This document shows, in pieces, positions 17,353 to 27,733 of a stretch of 64,000 nt of DNA. A program made the translations under genes and the position numbers. Each line of letters begins with the position of its first letter. The first letter of the stretch is position 1. A model generated the notes under the pieces. It ran no database searches, was not told the DNA's origin, and saw only the letters and a list, made by a program, of their open reading frames with translations. Origin of the DNA: Hydrogenophaga crocea (GTDB taxonomy: Bacteria > Pseudomonadota > Gammaproteobacteria > Burkholderiales > Burkholderiaceae_C); assembly GCF_011388215.1 (NCBI RefSeq), contig NZ_CP049989.1, positions 1,736,001 through 1,800,000 of the forward strand. The letters are read 5' to 3'.

Positions 17353-17371
17353 CAAGTTCGTGCGAGCGGAC

Positions 17372-17400
17372 TCGAAAACGGCCCAAAATGACGCTATACT
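17372..17400 (+). promoter_or_regulatory. sigma-70-like promoter of tRNA-Asn
   Basis: TCGAAA (17372-17377), 17 nt, then TATACT (17395-17400). The tRNA begins 11 nt after the -10. Confidence 0.55.
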
Positions 17401-17410
17401 CTGAGGCTGT

Positions 17411-17486
17411 TCCCTGATAGCTCAGTCGGTAGAGCGACGGACTGTTAATCCGCAGGTCCCTGGTTCGAGTCCAGGTCGGGGAGCCA
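17411..17486 (+). tRNA. tRNA-Asn (anticodon GTT)
   Basis: Complete 76-nt cloverleaf: acceptor TCCCTGA pairs with TCGGGGA with one G-T pair, D-loop AGCTCAGTCGGTAGAGC, anticodon loop CTGTTAA with GTT, and T-arm GGTTCGAGTCC. The 3' end GCCA is encoded. A strong terminator follows 12 nt later. Confidence 0.97.
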
Positions 17487-17498
17487 CCCAACACACAG

Positions 17499-17530
17499 CA
17501 AAGGCCTTCATCCGAAGGCCTTTGTCGTTT
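17499..17530 (+). terminator. rho-independent terminator of tRNA-Asn
   Basis: Perfect 11-bp stem CAAAGGCCTTC / GAAGGCCTTTG with loop ATCC, followed by TCGTTT. Confidence 0.85.
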
Positions 17531-17566
17531 CTGGAATCCGAGCCATCCGGCACGGCTCTGTCTCCC

Positions 17567-17914
17567 ATGCGCACCCTGCTCCGCCTCGGCTTCTGGCTCA
17601 GCCTCAGCGTGCTGACCATCGCTTCGCTGGTCCCCGTGCAACTGCTGCCCCAGCAGGTCATGAGCATTTGGGACAAGGCCCAGCACGCGCTGGGCTTTGC
17701 GTGGCTCGCGGCGCTCGGGCTGCTCGCGTATCCGCGGCTCGTGTGGCCGCTGGCGGCCGGGCTCGTGCTCTGGGGCGGCGCGATCGAGCTCATGCAGTGG
17801 GGCACCGGCTGGCGCTATGGCGAATGGATCGACTGGCTGGCCGACGTGATCGGCATCACAGCGGCGTTGCTCGTGTGGCACTGCCTGCCCTCACGCTGGA
17901 CGGGTCGCGCTTGA
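17567..17914 (+). CDS. VanZ family membrane protein
   Basis: Small membrane protein of 115 aa with about four hydrophobic helices. It contains the VanZ-like segments IWDKAQHALGFAWLA (DK..H...F) and ELMQWGTGWRYGEWIDWLADVIGI (E..Q......R...DW.A...G). The family is named after a teicoplanin-resistance protein, but stand-alone members like this are of unknown function. The ATG at 17567 is chosen because the upstream part of the frame overlaps the tRNA terminator. It ends 30 nt before aat. Confidence 0.78.
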   Translation: MRTLLRLGFWLSLSVLTIASLVPVQLLPQQVMSIWDKAQHALGFAWLAALGLLAYPRLVWPLAAGLVLWGGAIELMQWGTGWRYGEWIDWLADVIGITAALLVWHCLPSRWTGRA

Positions 17915-17932
17915 TGCGCGGCGGGCGCTGCG

Positions 17933-17938
17933 CACAAT
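17933..17938 (+). promoter_or_regulatory. candidate -10 (CACAAT) for aat
   Basis: CACAAT ends 6 nt before the aat ATG, with no Shine-Dalgarno in between. It is one of several such sites in this window. Confidence 0.3.
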
Positions 17939-17944
17939 AGCGCC

Positions 17945-18712
17945 ATGACCCAGACGCCCCCCACCAGACCGCTGCCCTGGCTGGAGCCGGGGGAGCCGTT
18001 TCCGCCGGTGGAACAGGCCTGGGGCCCCAGCGATCCCGCACCCGGCCTGCTGGCCGCCGGTGGTGTGCTGGATGTGCCCACGCTGCAGGCCGCCTACGCG
18101 CGCGGCATCTTTCCCTGGTACAGCTCGGGCCAGCCCATTCTGTGGTGGAGCACCGACCCGCGCATGGTGCTCGAGCCCGCGCGCTTCAGGCTGCACCGCT
18201 CGCTGCGCAAGACCTTGCAGAAGCTGCTGCGCGAGCAGCGGCTCGAGGTGCGCTTCGACCACGACTTCCTGCGCGTGATCCAGGCCTGCGCCCAGACGCC
18301 GCGCGAGGGCCAGAGCGGCACCTGGATCCTGCCGGCCATGGTGCAGGCCTACACCCGCCTGCACCGCGCAGGCACGGCCCATTGCGTGGAAACCTGGATC
18401 GACGGCGAGCTGTGCGGCGGGCTGTACGCGGTCAACCTCGGCGGCATGGTGTTCGGCGAATCCATGTTCAGCCGCCGCAGCGACGCGTCCAAGATCGCGC
18501 TCGCGGCGCTGGTGGCGTTTTGCCGCGCGCACGGCATCACGCTGATCGACTGCCAGCAGGACACGGCCCACCTGGCCTCGCTCGGCGGGCGCCTGATGCC
18601 GCGCGACGCCTTCGTCCAGCACGTGCGTCTGGCATTGCTGCAGCCCGCCCCGCACTGGGAATTCAGCCCCCTATACTGGCGCGAAATCCTCACCTCTGAC
18701 GACGGCGCGTGA
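17945..18712 (+). CDS. aat: leucyl/phenylalanyl-tRNA--protein transferase
   Basis: Cytoplasmic aminoacyl-transferase of 255 aa that adds Leu or Phe to proteins with N-terminal Arg or Lys, marking them for ClpS/ClpAP. The family core is clear: PGLLAAGG near residue 35, [26 protein letters not shown], and [24 protein letters not shown], with the C-terminal [15 protein letters not shown]. The stop overlaps the GTG start of bpt, so the two N-degron transferases form one operon. Confidence 0.95.
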   Translation: MTQTPPTRPLPWLEPGEPFPPVEQAWGPSDPAPGLLAAGGVLDVPTLQAAYARGIFPWYSSGQPILWWSTDPRMVLEPARFRLHRSLRKTLQKLLREQRLEVRFDHDFLRVIQACAQTPREGQSGTWILPAMVQAYTRLHRAGTAHCVETWIDGELCGGLYAVNLGGMVFGESMFSRRSDASKIALAALVAFCRAHGITLIDCQQDTAHLASLGGRLMPRDAFVQHVRLALLQPAPHWEFSPLYWREILTSDDGA

Positions 18713-19449
18713 CGCACCCCAAGGAACTCCCGCTCCAGGCGCTGCAGTTTTACGCGACGGCGCCTTACCCGTGCAGCTACCTCGCGGGCCGGCAGGCGCG
18801 CTCCCAGGTGGCCACGCCCAGCCACCTCATCCACAACGACGCGTACTCGGACCTCGTCACGCACGGCTTCCGGCGCAGCGGCATGTTCACCTACCGGCCG
18901 TATTGCGACGGCTGCAACGCCTGCATCCCGCTGCGCGTGCCGGTGAACGGCTTCACGCCCAACCGCAGCCAGCGCCGCGCCCAGCGCCAGCACGCCGGTC
19001 TGATCACGCGCGTGCTCAAGCTGTGCTTCGTGCCCGAGCACTACCAGCTCTACCTGCGCTACCAGAACAGCCGCCACGCCGGCGGCGGCATGGACCACGA
19101 CAGCGTCGACCAGTACACGCAGTTCCTGCTGCAAAGCCGCGTCAACTCGCGGCTCGTGGAGTTTCACGAACCCGACGCGAACGGCGAGCCGTCGCGCCTG
19201 GTCATGGTCTCGATCATCGACGTGCTCAACGACGGCCTGTCGGCCGTCTACACCTTCTACGAGCCCGAGGCGCGCGCGGCCTACGGCACCTACAGCGTGC
19301 TGTGGCAGATCGAGCAGGCGCGGGCCCTGGAGCTGCCGCACGTCTACCTGGGCTACTGGATCGAGCAGAGCCCGAAGATGGCCTACAAGGCCGGGTTCCG
19401 CCCGCACGAGCGGCTGGTGGACGGCCGCTGGAGACGCCTGGAAGACTGA
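18709..19449 (+). CDS. bpt: leucyl-tRNA--protein transferase, ATE1-like (Bpt)
   Basis: Second N-degron transferase, 246 aa, which transfers Leu to proteins with N-terminal Asp or Glu. It has the ATE-type N-terminal cysteine cluster ([16 protein letters not shown]) and the C-terminal motif [23 protein letters not shown]. The GTG at 18709 overlaps the aat stop (GTGA), so translation is likely coupled. The aat-bpt order is common in proteobacteria. Confidence 0.93.
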   Translation: MTHPKELPLQALQFYATAPYPCSYLAGRQARSQVATPSHLIHNDAYSDLVTHGFRRSGMFTYRPYCDGCNACIPLRVPVNGFTPNRSQRRAQRQHAGLITRVLKLCFVPEHYQLYLRYQNSRHAGGGMDHDSVDQYTQFLLQSRVNSRLVEFHEPDANGEPSRLVMVSIIDVLNDGLSAVYTFYEPEARAAYGTYSVLWQIEQARALELPHVYLGYWIEQSPKMAYKAGFRPHERLVDGRWRRLED

Positions 19450-19513
19450 TCCGGGCCGCGTCGGCCACACGGGGTCGATTTCATCTCGTAAGATGGCGCT
19501 TGCACTCCCGATC

Positions 19514-20317
19514 ATGATCAAGCGAACCGACACCCCCCCGTCAGCGCCCACCGTCCAGGTGCTCGAGCGCATGTTCAACCTGCTCGAGGTGCTCGCCTCG
19601 CGAGAGGAGCCGGTCTCCCTCAAGGAAATCAGCGAGAAGACCGGTCTGCACCCCTCGACCGCCCACCGCATCCTCAACGACCTCACGATCGGCCGCTTCG
19701 TCGACCGCCCCGAGGCCGGCAGCTACCGCCTGGGGATGCGACTGCTCGAGCTCGGCAACCTCGTGAAGGCGCGACTCAACGTGCGCGACGCGGCGCTGGG
19801 CCCGATGCGGGAGCTGCACAAGCAGATCCAGCAGCCGGTGAACCTGAGCGTGCGCCAGGGCGACGAAATCGTGTACGTGGAGCGCGCCTACAGCGAGCGA
19901 TCGGGCATGCAGGTGGTTCGCGCCATCGGCGGCCGCGCGCCGCTGCACCTCACCTCCACCGGCAAGCTGTTCCTGGCCGACGACGACGCCGCGCGCGTGC
20001 GCGCCTACGCCACGCGCACCGGCCTCGCAGGCAATACGCGCAACAGCCTCACACAGTTGCCCGCGCTGGAGCGCGAGCTCGCGCAATGCCGCCAGACCGG
20101 TGTGGCGCGCGACAACGAAGAACTGGAGCTCGGCGTGCGCTGCATGGCCGCCGGCATTTACGACGACCAGCGCAAGCTCGTGGCGGGTTTGTCGATCTCG
20201 GCCCCGGCCGATCGCATCGACGAGGGCTGGCTGCCTCGGCTGCAGGCGACTGCGGCAGAAATCTCCGCCGCGCTCGGCCACCCGAGCGACCGCTTGCCGC
20301 GGCCCGGCGCGCGCTGA
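19514..20317 (+). CDS. IclR family transcriptional regulator
   Basis: DNA-binding regulator of 267 aa. A winged helix-turn-helix lies near residues 10-75 (LKEISEKTGLHPSTAHRILNDL), followed by an IclR ligand domain (GRAPLHLTSTGKLFLA and GVARDNEELELGVRCMAAGIYDD). The effector is unknown. The ATG at 19514 is preferred, because the in-frame ATG at 19493 overlaps a TAAGAT hexamer (19489-19494) that could be its -10. It is convergent with pbpG with no gap between the stop codons. No metabolic gene stands beside it to suggest a target. Confidence 0.85.
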   Translation: MIKRTDTPPSAPTVQVLERMFNLLEVLASREEPVSLKEISEKTGLHPSTAHRILNDLTIGRFVDRPEAGSYRLGMRLLELGNLVKARLNVRDAALGPMRELHKQIQQPVNLSVRQGDEIVYVERAYSERSGMQVVRAIGGRAPLHLTSTGKLFLADDDAARVRAYATRTGLAGNTRNSLTQLPALERELAQCRQTGVARDNEELELGVRCMAAGIYDDQRKLVAGLSISAPADRIDEGWLPRLQATAAEISAALGHPSDRLPRPGAR

Positions 20318-21502
20318 TCAGCCCTGCGGGCGGGCGCGCTCGGTGGTGAGCACATCACCGCCGCGGTTCTCGACCCAGCGGCGCACGCGCTCGGCGTCCT
20401 GCAGGCGGCCGAGTTTGCCGGTGGCGTCGAGGAACACCATGATGAGCTGGCGGCCGGCCACGCGGGCCTGCATCACGAGGCAGCGGCCGGCCTCGGAGAT
20501 GTAGCCGGTCTTCTGCAGGCCGATGTCCCAGTCGGGGCTCTTCACCAGGCGGTTCGAGTTGTTGTACTGCAGGGTGCGGCGGCCCACGTCGACTTCATAG
20601 CCGGGCGAGGTGGAGAGGTCGCGCAGCATCGGCCGCTCGTAGGCGGCCGACACCAGGGTGGCGAGGTCGCGCGCGCTCGAGCGGTTGTCGCTCGAGAGGC
20701 CCGTGGGCTCGACGTAGCGCGTGTCGTGCATGCCCAGCTGGGCCGCCTTGGCATTCATGAGGCGCACGAACTCGCGCATGCCGCCCGGGTAGGTGCGGCC
20801 CAGGGCATTGGCGGCGCGGTTCTCGCTCGACATCAGCGCCAGGTGCATCATTTCGCCGCGCGTGAGCGTGGTGCCCACGGCCAGGCGCGAGCCGCTGCCC
20901 TTGAGCGTGTCGATGTCGTCGCGCGTGATGGTGATGGGCTCGTTCATGTCGAGCTTCTCGTCCACCACGACGAGGCCCGTCATGAGCTTGGTGAGCGACG
21001 CGATGGGCAGCACCGCGTGGTCGTTCTTGGAGAACAGCACTTCCTGCGTCTGCTGGTCGATGACCAGCGCGACGTTCGAGTTGAAATCGAGGTGATCGGC
21101 GCTGTCGCGCAGGCCCATGCGCGGGGCCATGGACGGGGACGGTGCGGCGATGGCCGTTTGCATCACCGCGGCAGCGGGCTCGGCCTTGACGGCGCGCAGG
21201 TGGCTGCTGCTGACCTTGACCGCACCGGCCTTGGCCGTGGGCTGCATCACCTTGCTGCGACGCGCCTGCACGGGCGTCTTGGCGCGGGCCACGCTGACCT
21301 TGCGGGTGGCGGTCTTGCGCGAGGCCGCGGCGGTCTTGGCGGCGACGGGCTTTTTCACCGGCACCTTCTTGACCTGCGCTTTTTTGGTCTTGGCGTTGGT
21401 GGTCGAGGCCTGGGCAGCGGTGGGCAGCGTGGTGCCGCCCAGCACAGCCATGGCCATCACCAGGGCACACAGCGATTTCAGGGCATTCGAACGCAACAAC
21501 AT
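20318..21502 (-). CDS. pbpG: D-alanyl-D-alanine endopeptidase (PBP7 type)
   Basis: Periplasmic serine peptidase of 394 aa that cleaves peptidoglycan cross-links. A signal peptide covers residues 1-32. It is followed by a Lys/Ala/Thr/Val-rich low-complexity stretch of about 75 residues, then the S11 peptidase domain with SxxK (ASLTKLM), SxN (SSENRAAN) and KTG (LQKTGYIS). The long basic linker is unusual next to E. coli PbpG (about 310 aa) and may bind the wall or simply act as a spacer. A sigma-70-like promoter sits 36-64 nt upstream. Confidence 0.9.
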   Translation of the reverse strand: MLLRSNALKSLCALVMAMAVLGGTTLPTAAQASTTNAKTKKAQVKKVPVKKPVAAKTAAASRKTATRKVSVARAKTPVQARRSKVMQPTAKAGAVKVSSSHLRAVKAEPAAAVMQTAIAAPSPSMAPRMGLRDSADHLDFNSNVALVIDQQTQEVLFSKNDHAVLPIASLTKLMTGLVVVDEKLDMNEPITITRDDIDTLKGSGSRLAVGTTLTRGEMMHLALMSSENRAANALGRTYPGGMREFVRLMNAKAAQLGMHDTRYVEPTGLSSDNRSSARDLATLVSAAYERPMLRDLSTSPGYEVDVGRRTLQYNNSNRLVKSPDWDIGLQKTGYISEAGRCLVMQARVAGRQLIMVFLDATGKLGRLQDAERVRRWVENRGGDVLTTERARPQG

Positions 21503-21537
21503 GACTCCACACTCCGGCTCAGACCAACGCTGGCGGG

Positions 21538-21566
21538 AGTATAGGGACGCCGAAAAAATTCAGCAA
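21538..21566 (-). promoter_or_regulatory. sigma-70-like promoter of pbpG
   Basis: On the minus strand TTGCTG (21566-21561), 17 nt, TATACT (21543-21538). The pbpG ATG follows 35 nt downstream. Confidence 0.5.
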
Positions 21567-21603
21567 TATCAAAAACTTGGAAGGTTGTCTTGAGCGATCG
21601 GAG

Positions 21604-21631
21604 GAAAAAGGCCACGCATACTGCCTTTTTC
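21604..21631 (-). terminator. rho-independent terminator of the leuA pair
   Basis: A 9-bp stem GAAAAAGGC / GCCTTTTTC with a 10-nt loop; on the minus strand it ends in a T-rich arm, 47 nt after the leuA stop. It is nested inside a larger inverted repeat (21575-21585 with 21650-21660). Confidence 0.65.
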
Positions 21632-21677
21632 TGACCTTTTCGCCCGATGACCTTCCAAGTGCTTGATTTTCTTGAAC

Positions 21678-23219
21678 TTAGCCCTGTGCCGCGACGCGGT
21701 CGGCCTTGCTGTGGAGTTTGTTCAGCGCGCTCAGGTAGGCCTTGGCCGAGGCCACCACGATGTCCGGGTCGGAACCCACGCCGTTGACCACGCGGCCACC
21801 GTGCTGCAGGCGCACCGTGACCTCGCCCTGGCTTTCGGTGGAGCCCGAGGTGATGGCGTTGACCGAGTACAGGAGCAGCTCGGCGCCGCTCTTGACGTGC
21901 TGCTCGATCGCCTTCAGTGAGGCATCGACCGGGCCGTTGCCATCGGCCTCACCGTGGAATTCCTTGCCGTCCACGGTGAACACCACGGCGGCGTGCGGGC
22001 GCTCGCCGGTTTCACTGCGCTGCGAGAGCGACACCAGGCCGTACTGCTCGCGCTCGGCCGTCACGCTCTCGTCGCTCACCAGCGCGAGGATGTCCTCGTC
22101 GAAGATCTCGGCCTTGCGGTCGGCCAGCTCCTTGAACTTGGCGAACGCGGTGTTGATCTCGGACTCCGACTCCATCTCGATGCCAAGCTCCTGCAGGCGC
22201 TGCTTGAAGGCGTTGCGGCCCGAGAGCTTGCCCAGCACGATCTTGTTCGCGGCCCAGCCCACGTCTTCGGCGCGCATGATCTCGTAGGTGTCGCGTGCCT
22301 TGAGCACGCCGTCCTGGTGGATGCCGCTGGCGTGGGCGAAGGCGTTGGCGCCCACCACGGCCTTGTTGGGCTGCACCACGAAGCCCGTGGTCTGGCTCAC
22401 CATGCGGCTGGCGGGCACGATCTGCGTGGCGTCCACGCCCACGGTGAGGCCGAAGTAGTCGCGGCGCGTGCGCACCGCCATCACGATCTCTTCGAGCGAG
22501 CAGTTGCCCGCGCGCTCGCCCAGGCCATTGATGGTGCACTCCACCTGGCGCGCGCCGCCGATCTTCACGCCCGCGAGCGAGTTGGCCACGGCCATGCCCA
22601 GGTCGTTGTGGCAATGCACGCTCCAGATGGCCTTGTCGGAGTTGGGCACGCGCTCGCGCAGGGTGCGGATGAAGTTGCCATACAGCTCGGGCACCGCGTA
22701 GCCCACGGTGTCGGGAATGTTGAGCGTGGTCGCGCCCTCGTCGATCACGGCCTCGAGCACGCGGCACAGAAAGTCCACGTCGCTGCGGTAGCCGTCTTCG
22801 GGGCTGAACTCGATGTCGCCCACAAGGTTGCGCGCGAAGCGCACCGACTGCCGCGCCTGCTCGAGCACCTGCTCGGGCGTCATGCGCAGCTTCTTCTCCA
22901 TGTGCAGCGCACTGGTGGCGATGAAGGTGTGGATGCGCGCCCGGTTCGCGCCCTTGAGCGCCTCGGCCGCACGCGAGATGTCGCGGTCGTTGGCGCGCGC
23001 GAGCGAACACACCGTGGAGTCCTTGATGGTGTCGGCGATCGCCTTCACCGACTCGAAGTCGCCGTTCGAGCTGGCGGCAAAACCGGCCTCGATCACGTCG
23101 ACCTTGAGGCGCTCGAGCTGGCGCGCGATGCGCAGCTTTTCGTCCTTGGTCATCGAGGCGCCAGGCGATTGCTCGCCGTCGCGCAGGGTGGTGTCGAAGA
23201 TGATCAGTTGTTCGCTCAT
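21678..23219 (-). CDS. leuA: 2-isopropylmalate synthase, type 1
   Basis: Committed enzyme of leucine synthesis, joining acetyl-CoA and 2-ketoisovalerate. It has 513 aa with the type-1 layout: [18 protein letters not shown] at the start, the metal site [26 protein letters not shown], and a C-terminal regulatory LeuA-dimer domain. The start ATG at 23219 is fixed by the conserved [15 protein letters not shown]; the frame runs further upstream into the preceding gene without family likeness. It lies 28 nt after a second, unrelated-type IPM synthase, so one operon carries both. Confidence 0.95.
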   Translation of the reverse strand: MSEQLIIFDTTLRDGEQSPGASMTKDEKLRIARQLERLKVDVIEAGFAASSNGDFESVKAIADTIKDSTVCSLARANDRDISRAAEALKGANRARIHTFIATSALHMEKKLRMTPEQVLEQARQSVRFARNLVGDIEFSPEDGYRSDVDFLCRVLEAVIDEGATTLNIPDTVGYAVPELYGNFIRTLRERVPNSDKAIWSVHCHNDLGMAVANSLAGVKIGGARQVECTINGLGERAGNCSLEEIVMAVRTRRDYFGLTVGVDATQIVPASRMVSQTTGFVVQPNKAVVGANAFAHASGIHQDGVLKARDTYEIMRAEDVGWAANKIVLGKLSGRNAFKQRLQELGIEMESESEINTAFAKFKELADRKAEIFDEDILALVSDESVTAEREQYGLVSLSQRSETGERPHAAVVFTVDGKEFHGEADGNGPVDASLKAIEQHVKSGAELLLYSVNAITSGSTESQGEVTVRLQHGGRVVNGVGSDPDIVVASAKAYLSALNKLHSKADRVAAQG

Positions 23220-23247
23220 GGTGGGGCTCCGGTGGGTCGCTCGGCGT

Positions 23248-24936
23248 TCAGGACGCGGCGTGTTCGATCGATGCGGATTGTGCTCGTGGGGCGGCGCGCC
23301 GCAGCCCCGAGACGATGGCTTTGAACGAGGCCGACACGATGTTGGTGTCGCGGCCGACGCCGAACACGGTGTGCTGCCCGTCCACGCGCAGCTCCATGTA
23401 GGCCATGGCCTGCGCCTGGGCGCCGGCGCCGATGGCGTGTTCATGGTAGTCGAGCACGCGCACATGGCGGCCCGTGGCGGCGTTGAGCGCGCTCACGAAG
23501 GCGTCGATGGGACCGTTGCCCTGCCCCTGCACGGGCATCACGCGGCCGTTCCAGTCGAGGTCTGCGGCCACGCGCACCTGGCCGTCGGCCTGCTCGGTGG
23601 TGCTCACATGGGCCGGCGCCGCGCTGGCCAGGCCGTATTCGCGTTCGAACAACTGCCACAGGTCACGCGCCACGAGCTCCTTGCCTTCGGTGTCCATCAC
23701 GGCCTGCACCACCTGGCTGAACTCGATCTGCAGGCGCCGCGGCAGTTCAAGGCCGTACTCGGTTTCGAGCAGGTAGGCGATGCCGCCCTTGCCCGACTGG
23801 CTGTTCACGCGGATCACGGCCTCGTAGCTGCGGCCCAGGTCCTTGGGGTCGATGGGCAGGTAGGGCATGTTCCAGACGTCGTTGTCTTGCCGGGCCGCGA
23901 AGGCCTTCTTGATCGCGTCCTGGTGCGAACCCGAGAACGAGGTGTAGACCAGGTCGCCCACGTAGGGGTGGCGCGGGTGCACGGGCAACTGGTTGCAGTG
24001 CTCCACGGTGCGGCGGATCTCGTCGATGTCGGAGAAATCGAGCCCGGGCGACACGCCTTGCGTGTAGAGGTTGAGCGCCACGTTCACGATGTCGAGGTTG
24101 CCGGTGCGCTCGCCGTTGCCGAACAGGCAGCCCTCGAGGCGGTCGGCGCCGGCCATGAGCGCGAATTCGCCCGCGGCGGTGCCCGTGCCGCGGTCGTTGT
24201 GCGGGTGCACCGAGAGCACGATGGCGTCGCGCCGCGCCAGGTGGCGGTGCATCCACTCGATCATGTCGGCGAAGATGTTGGGCGTGCTGTGCTCCACCGT
24301 GGACGGCAGGTTCACGATGCACTTGTGTTCCGGCGTGGGCGCCCAGACCTCGGTCACCGCATCGACCACACGCTTGGAGAAGGCGAGCTCGGTGCCCGAG
24401 AACATTTCGGGTGAGTACTGGAAGGTCCAGCGCGTGCCCGGCTGCTCGGCAGCGAGCTGCTTGAACAGGCGCGCGTTGTCGGTGGCGAGCGCCACGATCG
24501 CGTCCTCGTCCATGCCGAGCACCACCCGGCGCATGATGGGTGCGGTGGCGTTGTAGAGGTGCACGATGGCGCTGCGCGCGCCCTGCAAGGCCTCGAAGGT
24601 GCGGCGGATCAGGGGCTCGCGGGCCTGGGTGAGCACCTGGATCGTCACATCCTCCGGGATCAGGTTTTCCTCGATCAGGCGGCGCACGAATTCGAATTCG
24701 ATCTGCGAGGCCGAGGGGAAACCGACCTCGATCTCCTTGAAGCCGATCTTCACGAGCTGGCGGAACATGCGCAGCTTGCGTTCCACGTCCATGGGCTCGA
24801 TCAGCGCCTGGTTGCCATCGCGCAGGTCGGTGCTCAGCCAGACCGGTGCTTTGCGGATGACGGCATCGGGCCAGGTGCGGTCCTTGAGGCCGACGGGCTG
24901 GAAGGCGGCGTACTTGCTTGCAGGTTGCTTGAGCAT
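23248..24936 (-). CDS. leuA: 2-isopropylmalate synthase, type 2
   Basis: A second IPM synthase, 562 aa, of the long actinobacterial/fungal-like class. N-terminal [20 protein letters not shown] and [13 protein letters not shown], metal site [27 protein letters not shown], and a C-terminal LeuA-dimer domain with [12 protein letters not shown]. It is only distantly related to the type-1 enzyme that follows. Its 5' region carries a Leu-rich leader peptide and a terminator hairpin, so the operon is expected to respond to leucyl-tRNA charging. Confidence 0.95.
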   Translation of the reverse strand: MLKQPASKYAAFQPVGLKDRTWPDAVIRKAPVWLSTDLRDGNQALIEPMDVERKLRMFRQLVKIGFKEIEVGFPSASQIEFEFVRRLIEENLIPEDVTIQVLTQAREPLIRRTFEALQGARSAIVHLYNATAPIMRRVVLGMDEDAIVALATDNARLFKQLAAEQPGTRWTFQYSPEMFSGTELAFSKRVVDAVTEVWAPTPEHKCIVNLPSTVEHSTPNIFADMIEWMHRHLARRDAIVLSVHPHNDRGTGTAAGEFALMAGADRLEGCLFGNGERTGNLDIVNVALNLYTQGVSPGLDFSDIDEIRRTVEHCNQLPVHPRHPYVGDLVYTSFSGSHQDAIKKAFAARQDNDVWNMPYLPIDPKDLGRSYEAVIRVNSQSGKGGIAYLLETEYGLELPRRLQIEFSQVVQAVMDTEGKELVARDLWQLFEREYGLASAAPAHVSTTEQADGQVRVAADLDWNGRVMPVQGQGNGPIDAFVSALNAATGRHVRVLDYHEHAIGAGAQAQAMAYMELRVDGQHTVFGVGRDTNIVSASFKAIVSGLRRAAPRAQSASIEHAAS

Positions 24937-24983
24937 GGTGTGGACTCTCTCGGTTCGACAGAACCCGCAGCCCCAGAAACACG

Positions 24984-25014
24984 AACGGCCCGCTGCGGGT
25001 GCAAACGGGCCGTT
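24984..25014 (-). terminator. attenuator hairpin of the leu leader
   Basis: Stem AACGGCCCG (24984-24992) with CGGGCCGTT (25006-25014), 9 bp, 13-nt loop, followed on the minus strand by CGTGTTTCT. The loop sequence CTGCGGGT (24993-25000) can pair with ACCCGCAG (24963-24970), giving a competing structure. It stands between the leader peptide stop and the type-2 leuA start. Confidence 0.7.
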
Positions 25015-25034
25015 TGGTGTGAATCGCTCGCGCG

Positions 25035-25094
25035 CTACCGCATCTGCCCGATCAGGACACCCAGTAGTAGCAGCGAAGCGGCTTGGGAAAACAT
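25035..25094 (-). CDS. leuL: leu operon leader peptide
   Basis: Short open frame encoding [19 protein letters not shown] (19 aa) and ending in TAG. It has four consecutive Leu codons (CTG CTA CTA CTG) plus a fifth; CTA is rare in a genome this GC-rich and would slow ribosomes when Leu-tRNA is scarce. It is followed 21 nt later by a terminator hairpin and 98 nt later by the type-2 leuA. No Shine-Dalgarno is seen; a TACATT hexamer 7 nt before the ATG suggests a leaderless start. This is the classical layout of ribosome-mediated attenuation, although it could still be a chance frame. Confidence 0.8.
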   Translation of the reverse strand: MFSQAASLLLLGVLIGQMR

Positions 25095-25101
25095 GCGGTG
25101 C

Positions 25102-25107
25102 AATGTA
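25102..25107 (-). promoter_or_regulatory. candidate extended -10 (TGATACATT) of the leu leader transcript
   Basis: On the minus strand TG-A-TACATT ends 7 nt before the leader peptide ATG. The TGn extension could make up for the lack of a good -35. Confidence 0.4.
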
Positions 25108-25152
25108 TCACAAGCCCATCAGGCACCCGATAGGGGTTGACGATGGGCGCGA

Positions 25153-25962
25153 TCAGTCGTGCAGGCCGCGCTCGTCGGGCTCGTCGGTCGACGTGCTGAT
25201 CACGCTCGTGGGCCGGCCCTTGGACTTGCGCCAGAAGTACACGCCATAACCCGAGAGGCCGTACACCACGAACAGCAGGAACAGCACGGTGGGCGGGTGG
25301 ATGTTGATCACCGCGATCCCCAGCGCCACGAGCACCAGCGCCGCGAAGGGCACGCTCTTTTTCAGGCTCAGGTCCTTGAAGCTGTAGAAGGGCACGTTGG
25401 TCACCATGGTGAGTCCCGCGTAGAGCGTGAGGGCGAAGAGCACCCAGGTGACGTCCATGGGTGCCACACCGGTCTCCTGCATGAGCCAGATGAAACCCGC
25501 CACCAGTGCCGCGGCCGCGGGCGACGGCAGACCCTGGAAGAAGCGCTTGTCGACCACGCCGGTGTTCACGTTGAAACGCGCGAGGCGCAGCGCGGCGCAG
25601 GCGCAGTACACGAAGGCCGCGATCCAGCCCCAGCGGCCGAGGTCACGCAACGCCCATTCGTAGGCGATGAGCGCGGGCGCCGCGCCGAAGGACACCATGT
25701 CGGCCAGCGAGTCCATCTGTTCGCCGAAGGCGCTTTGCGTGTTCGTGAGCCGGGCCACGCGGCCGTCGAGGCTGTCGAGCACCATGGCCACGAAGATGCC
25801 CACGGTCGCGAGGTCGAAGCGCTCGTTCATGGCCATGACCACCGCATAGAAACCGCCGAAGAGCGCGGCCAGCGTGATCATGTTGGGCAGGAAGTAGATG
25901 CCCTTGGGCCGGCGCGGTGCGTCGGCAGTGCGTTCGATTTCGGTCTCGGTTCCGTCGTGCAT
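25153..25962 (-). CDS. pssA: CDP-diacylglycerol--serine O-phosphatidyltransferase
   Basis: Membrane enzyme of 269 aa that makes phosphatidylserine, the precursor of phosphatidylethanolamine. The CDP-alcohol phosphotransferase motif is intact (DGRVAR then GEQMDSLADMVSFG), with about seven hydrophobic helices. The start MHDGTETEIER (25962) is chosen; the frame extends upstream through the ilvC terminator and is not coding there. It lies in the Burkholderiales order ilvI-ilvH-ilvC-pssA-leuA, but the strong terminator before it means it probably has its own promoter. Confidence 0.93.
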   Translation of the reverse strand: MHDGTETEIERTADAPRRPKGIYFLPNMITLAALFGGFYAVVMAMNERFDLATVGIFVAMVLDSLDGRVARLTNTQSAFGEQMDSLADMVSFGAAPALIAYEWALRDLGRWGWIAAFVYCACAALRLARFNVNTGVVDKRFFQGLPSPAAAALVAGFIWLMQETGVAPMDVTWVLFALTLYAGLTMVTNVPFYSFKDLSLKKSVPFAALVLVALGIAVINIHPPTVLFLLFVVYGLSGYGVYFWRKSKGRPTSVISTSTDEPDERGLHD

Positions 25963-26030
25963 GGGTGCAATGGGTCGCCGCGGCACAAGACGGCCGCCAG
26001 GGGCGCAGTGTACGTGCCACGCGCCCGAAT

Positions 26031-26066
26031 GAAAAAGGCCGGGGCCACCTGCGCGGCCCCGGCCTT
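26031..26066 (-). terminator. rho-independent terminator of ilvIHC
   Basis: Perfect 12-bp stem AAGGCCGGGGCC / GGCCCCGGCCTT with an 8-nt loop; on the minus strand it is followed by TTTC, giving a run of five T including the stem end. It stands 18 nt after the ilvC stop. Confidence 0.88.
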
Positions 26067-26083
26067 GCATCGCGCTGGCGCGC

Positions 26084-27733
<1,650 letters not shown>

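Noticed and set aside
13834..17355. Open frame of 1173 codons on the minus strand opposite the FNR, riboswitch and receptor
   Set aside because: It runs across the riboswitch and opposite two genes with clear family motifs; its Ala/Gly/Arg/Val-rich composition is that of a shadow frame.
19493..19513. Earlier ATG as start of the IclR gene
   Set aside because: It overlaps a likely -10 (TAAGAT) and adds seven residues without family likeness; 19514 is preferred.
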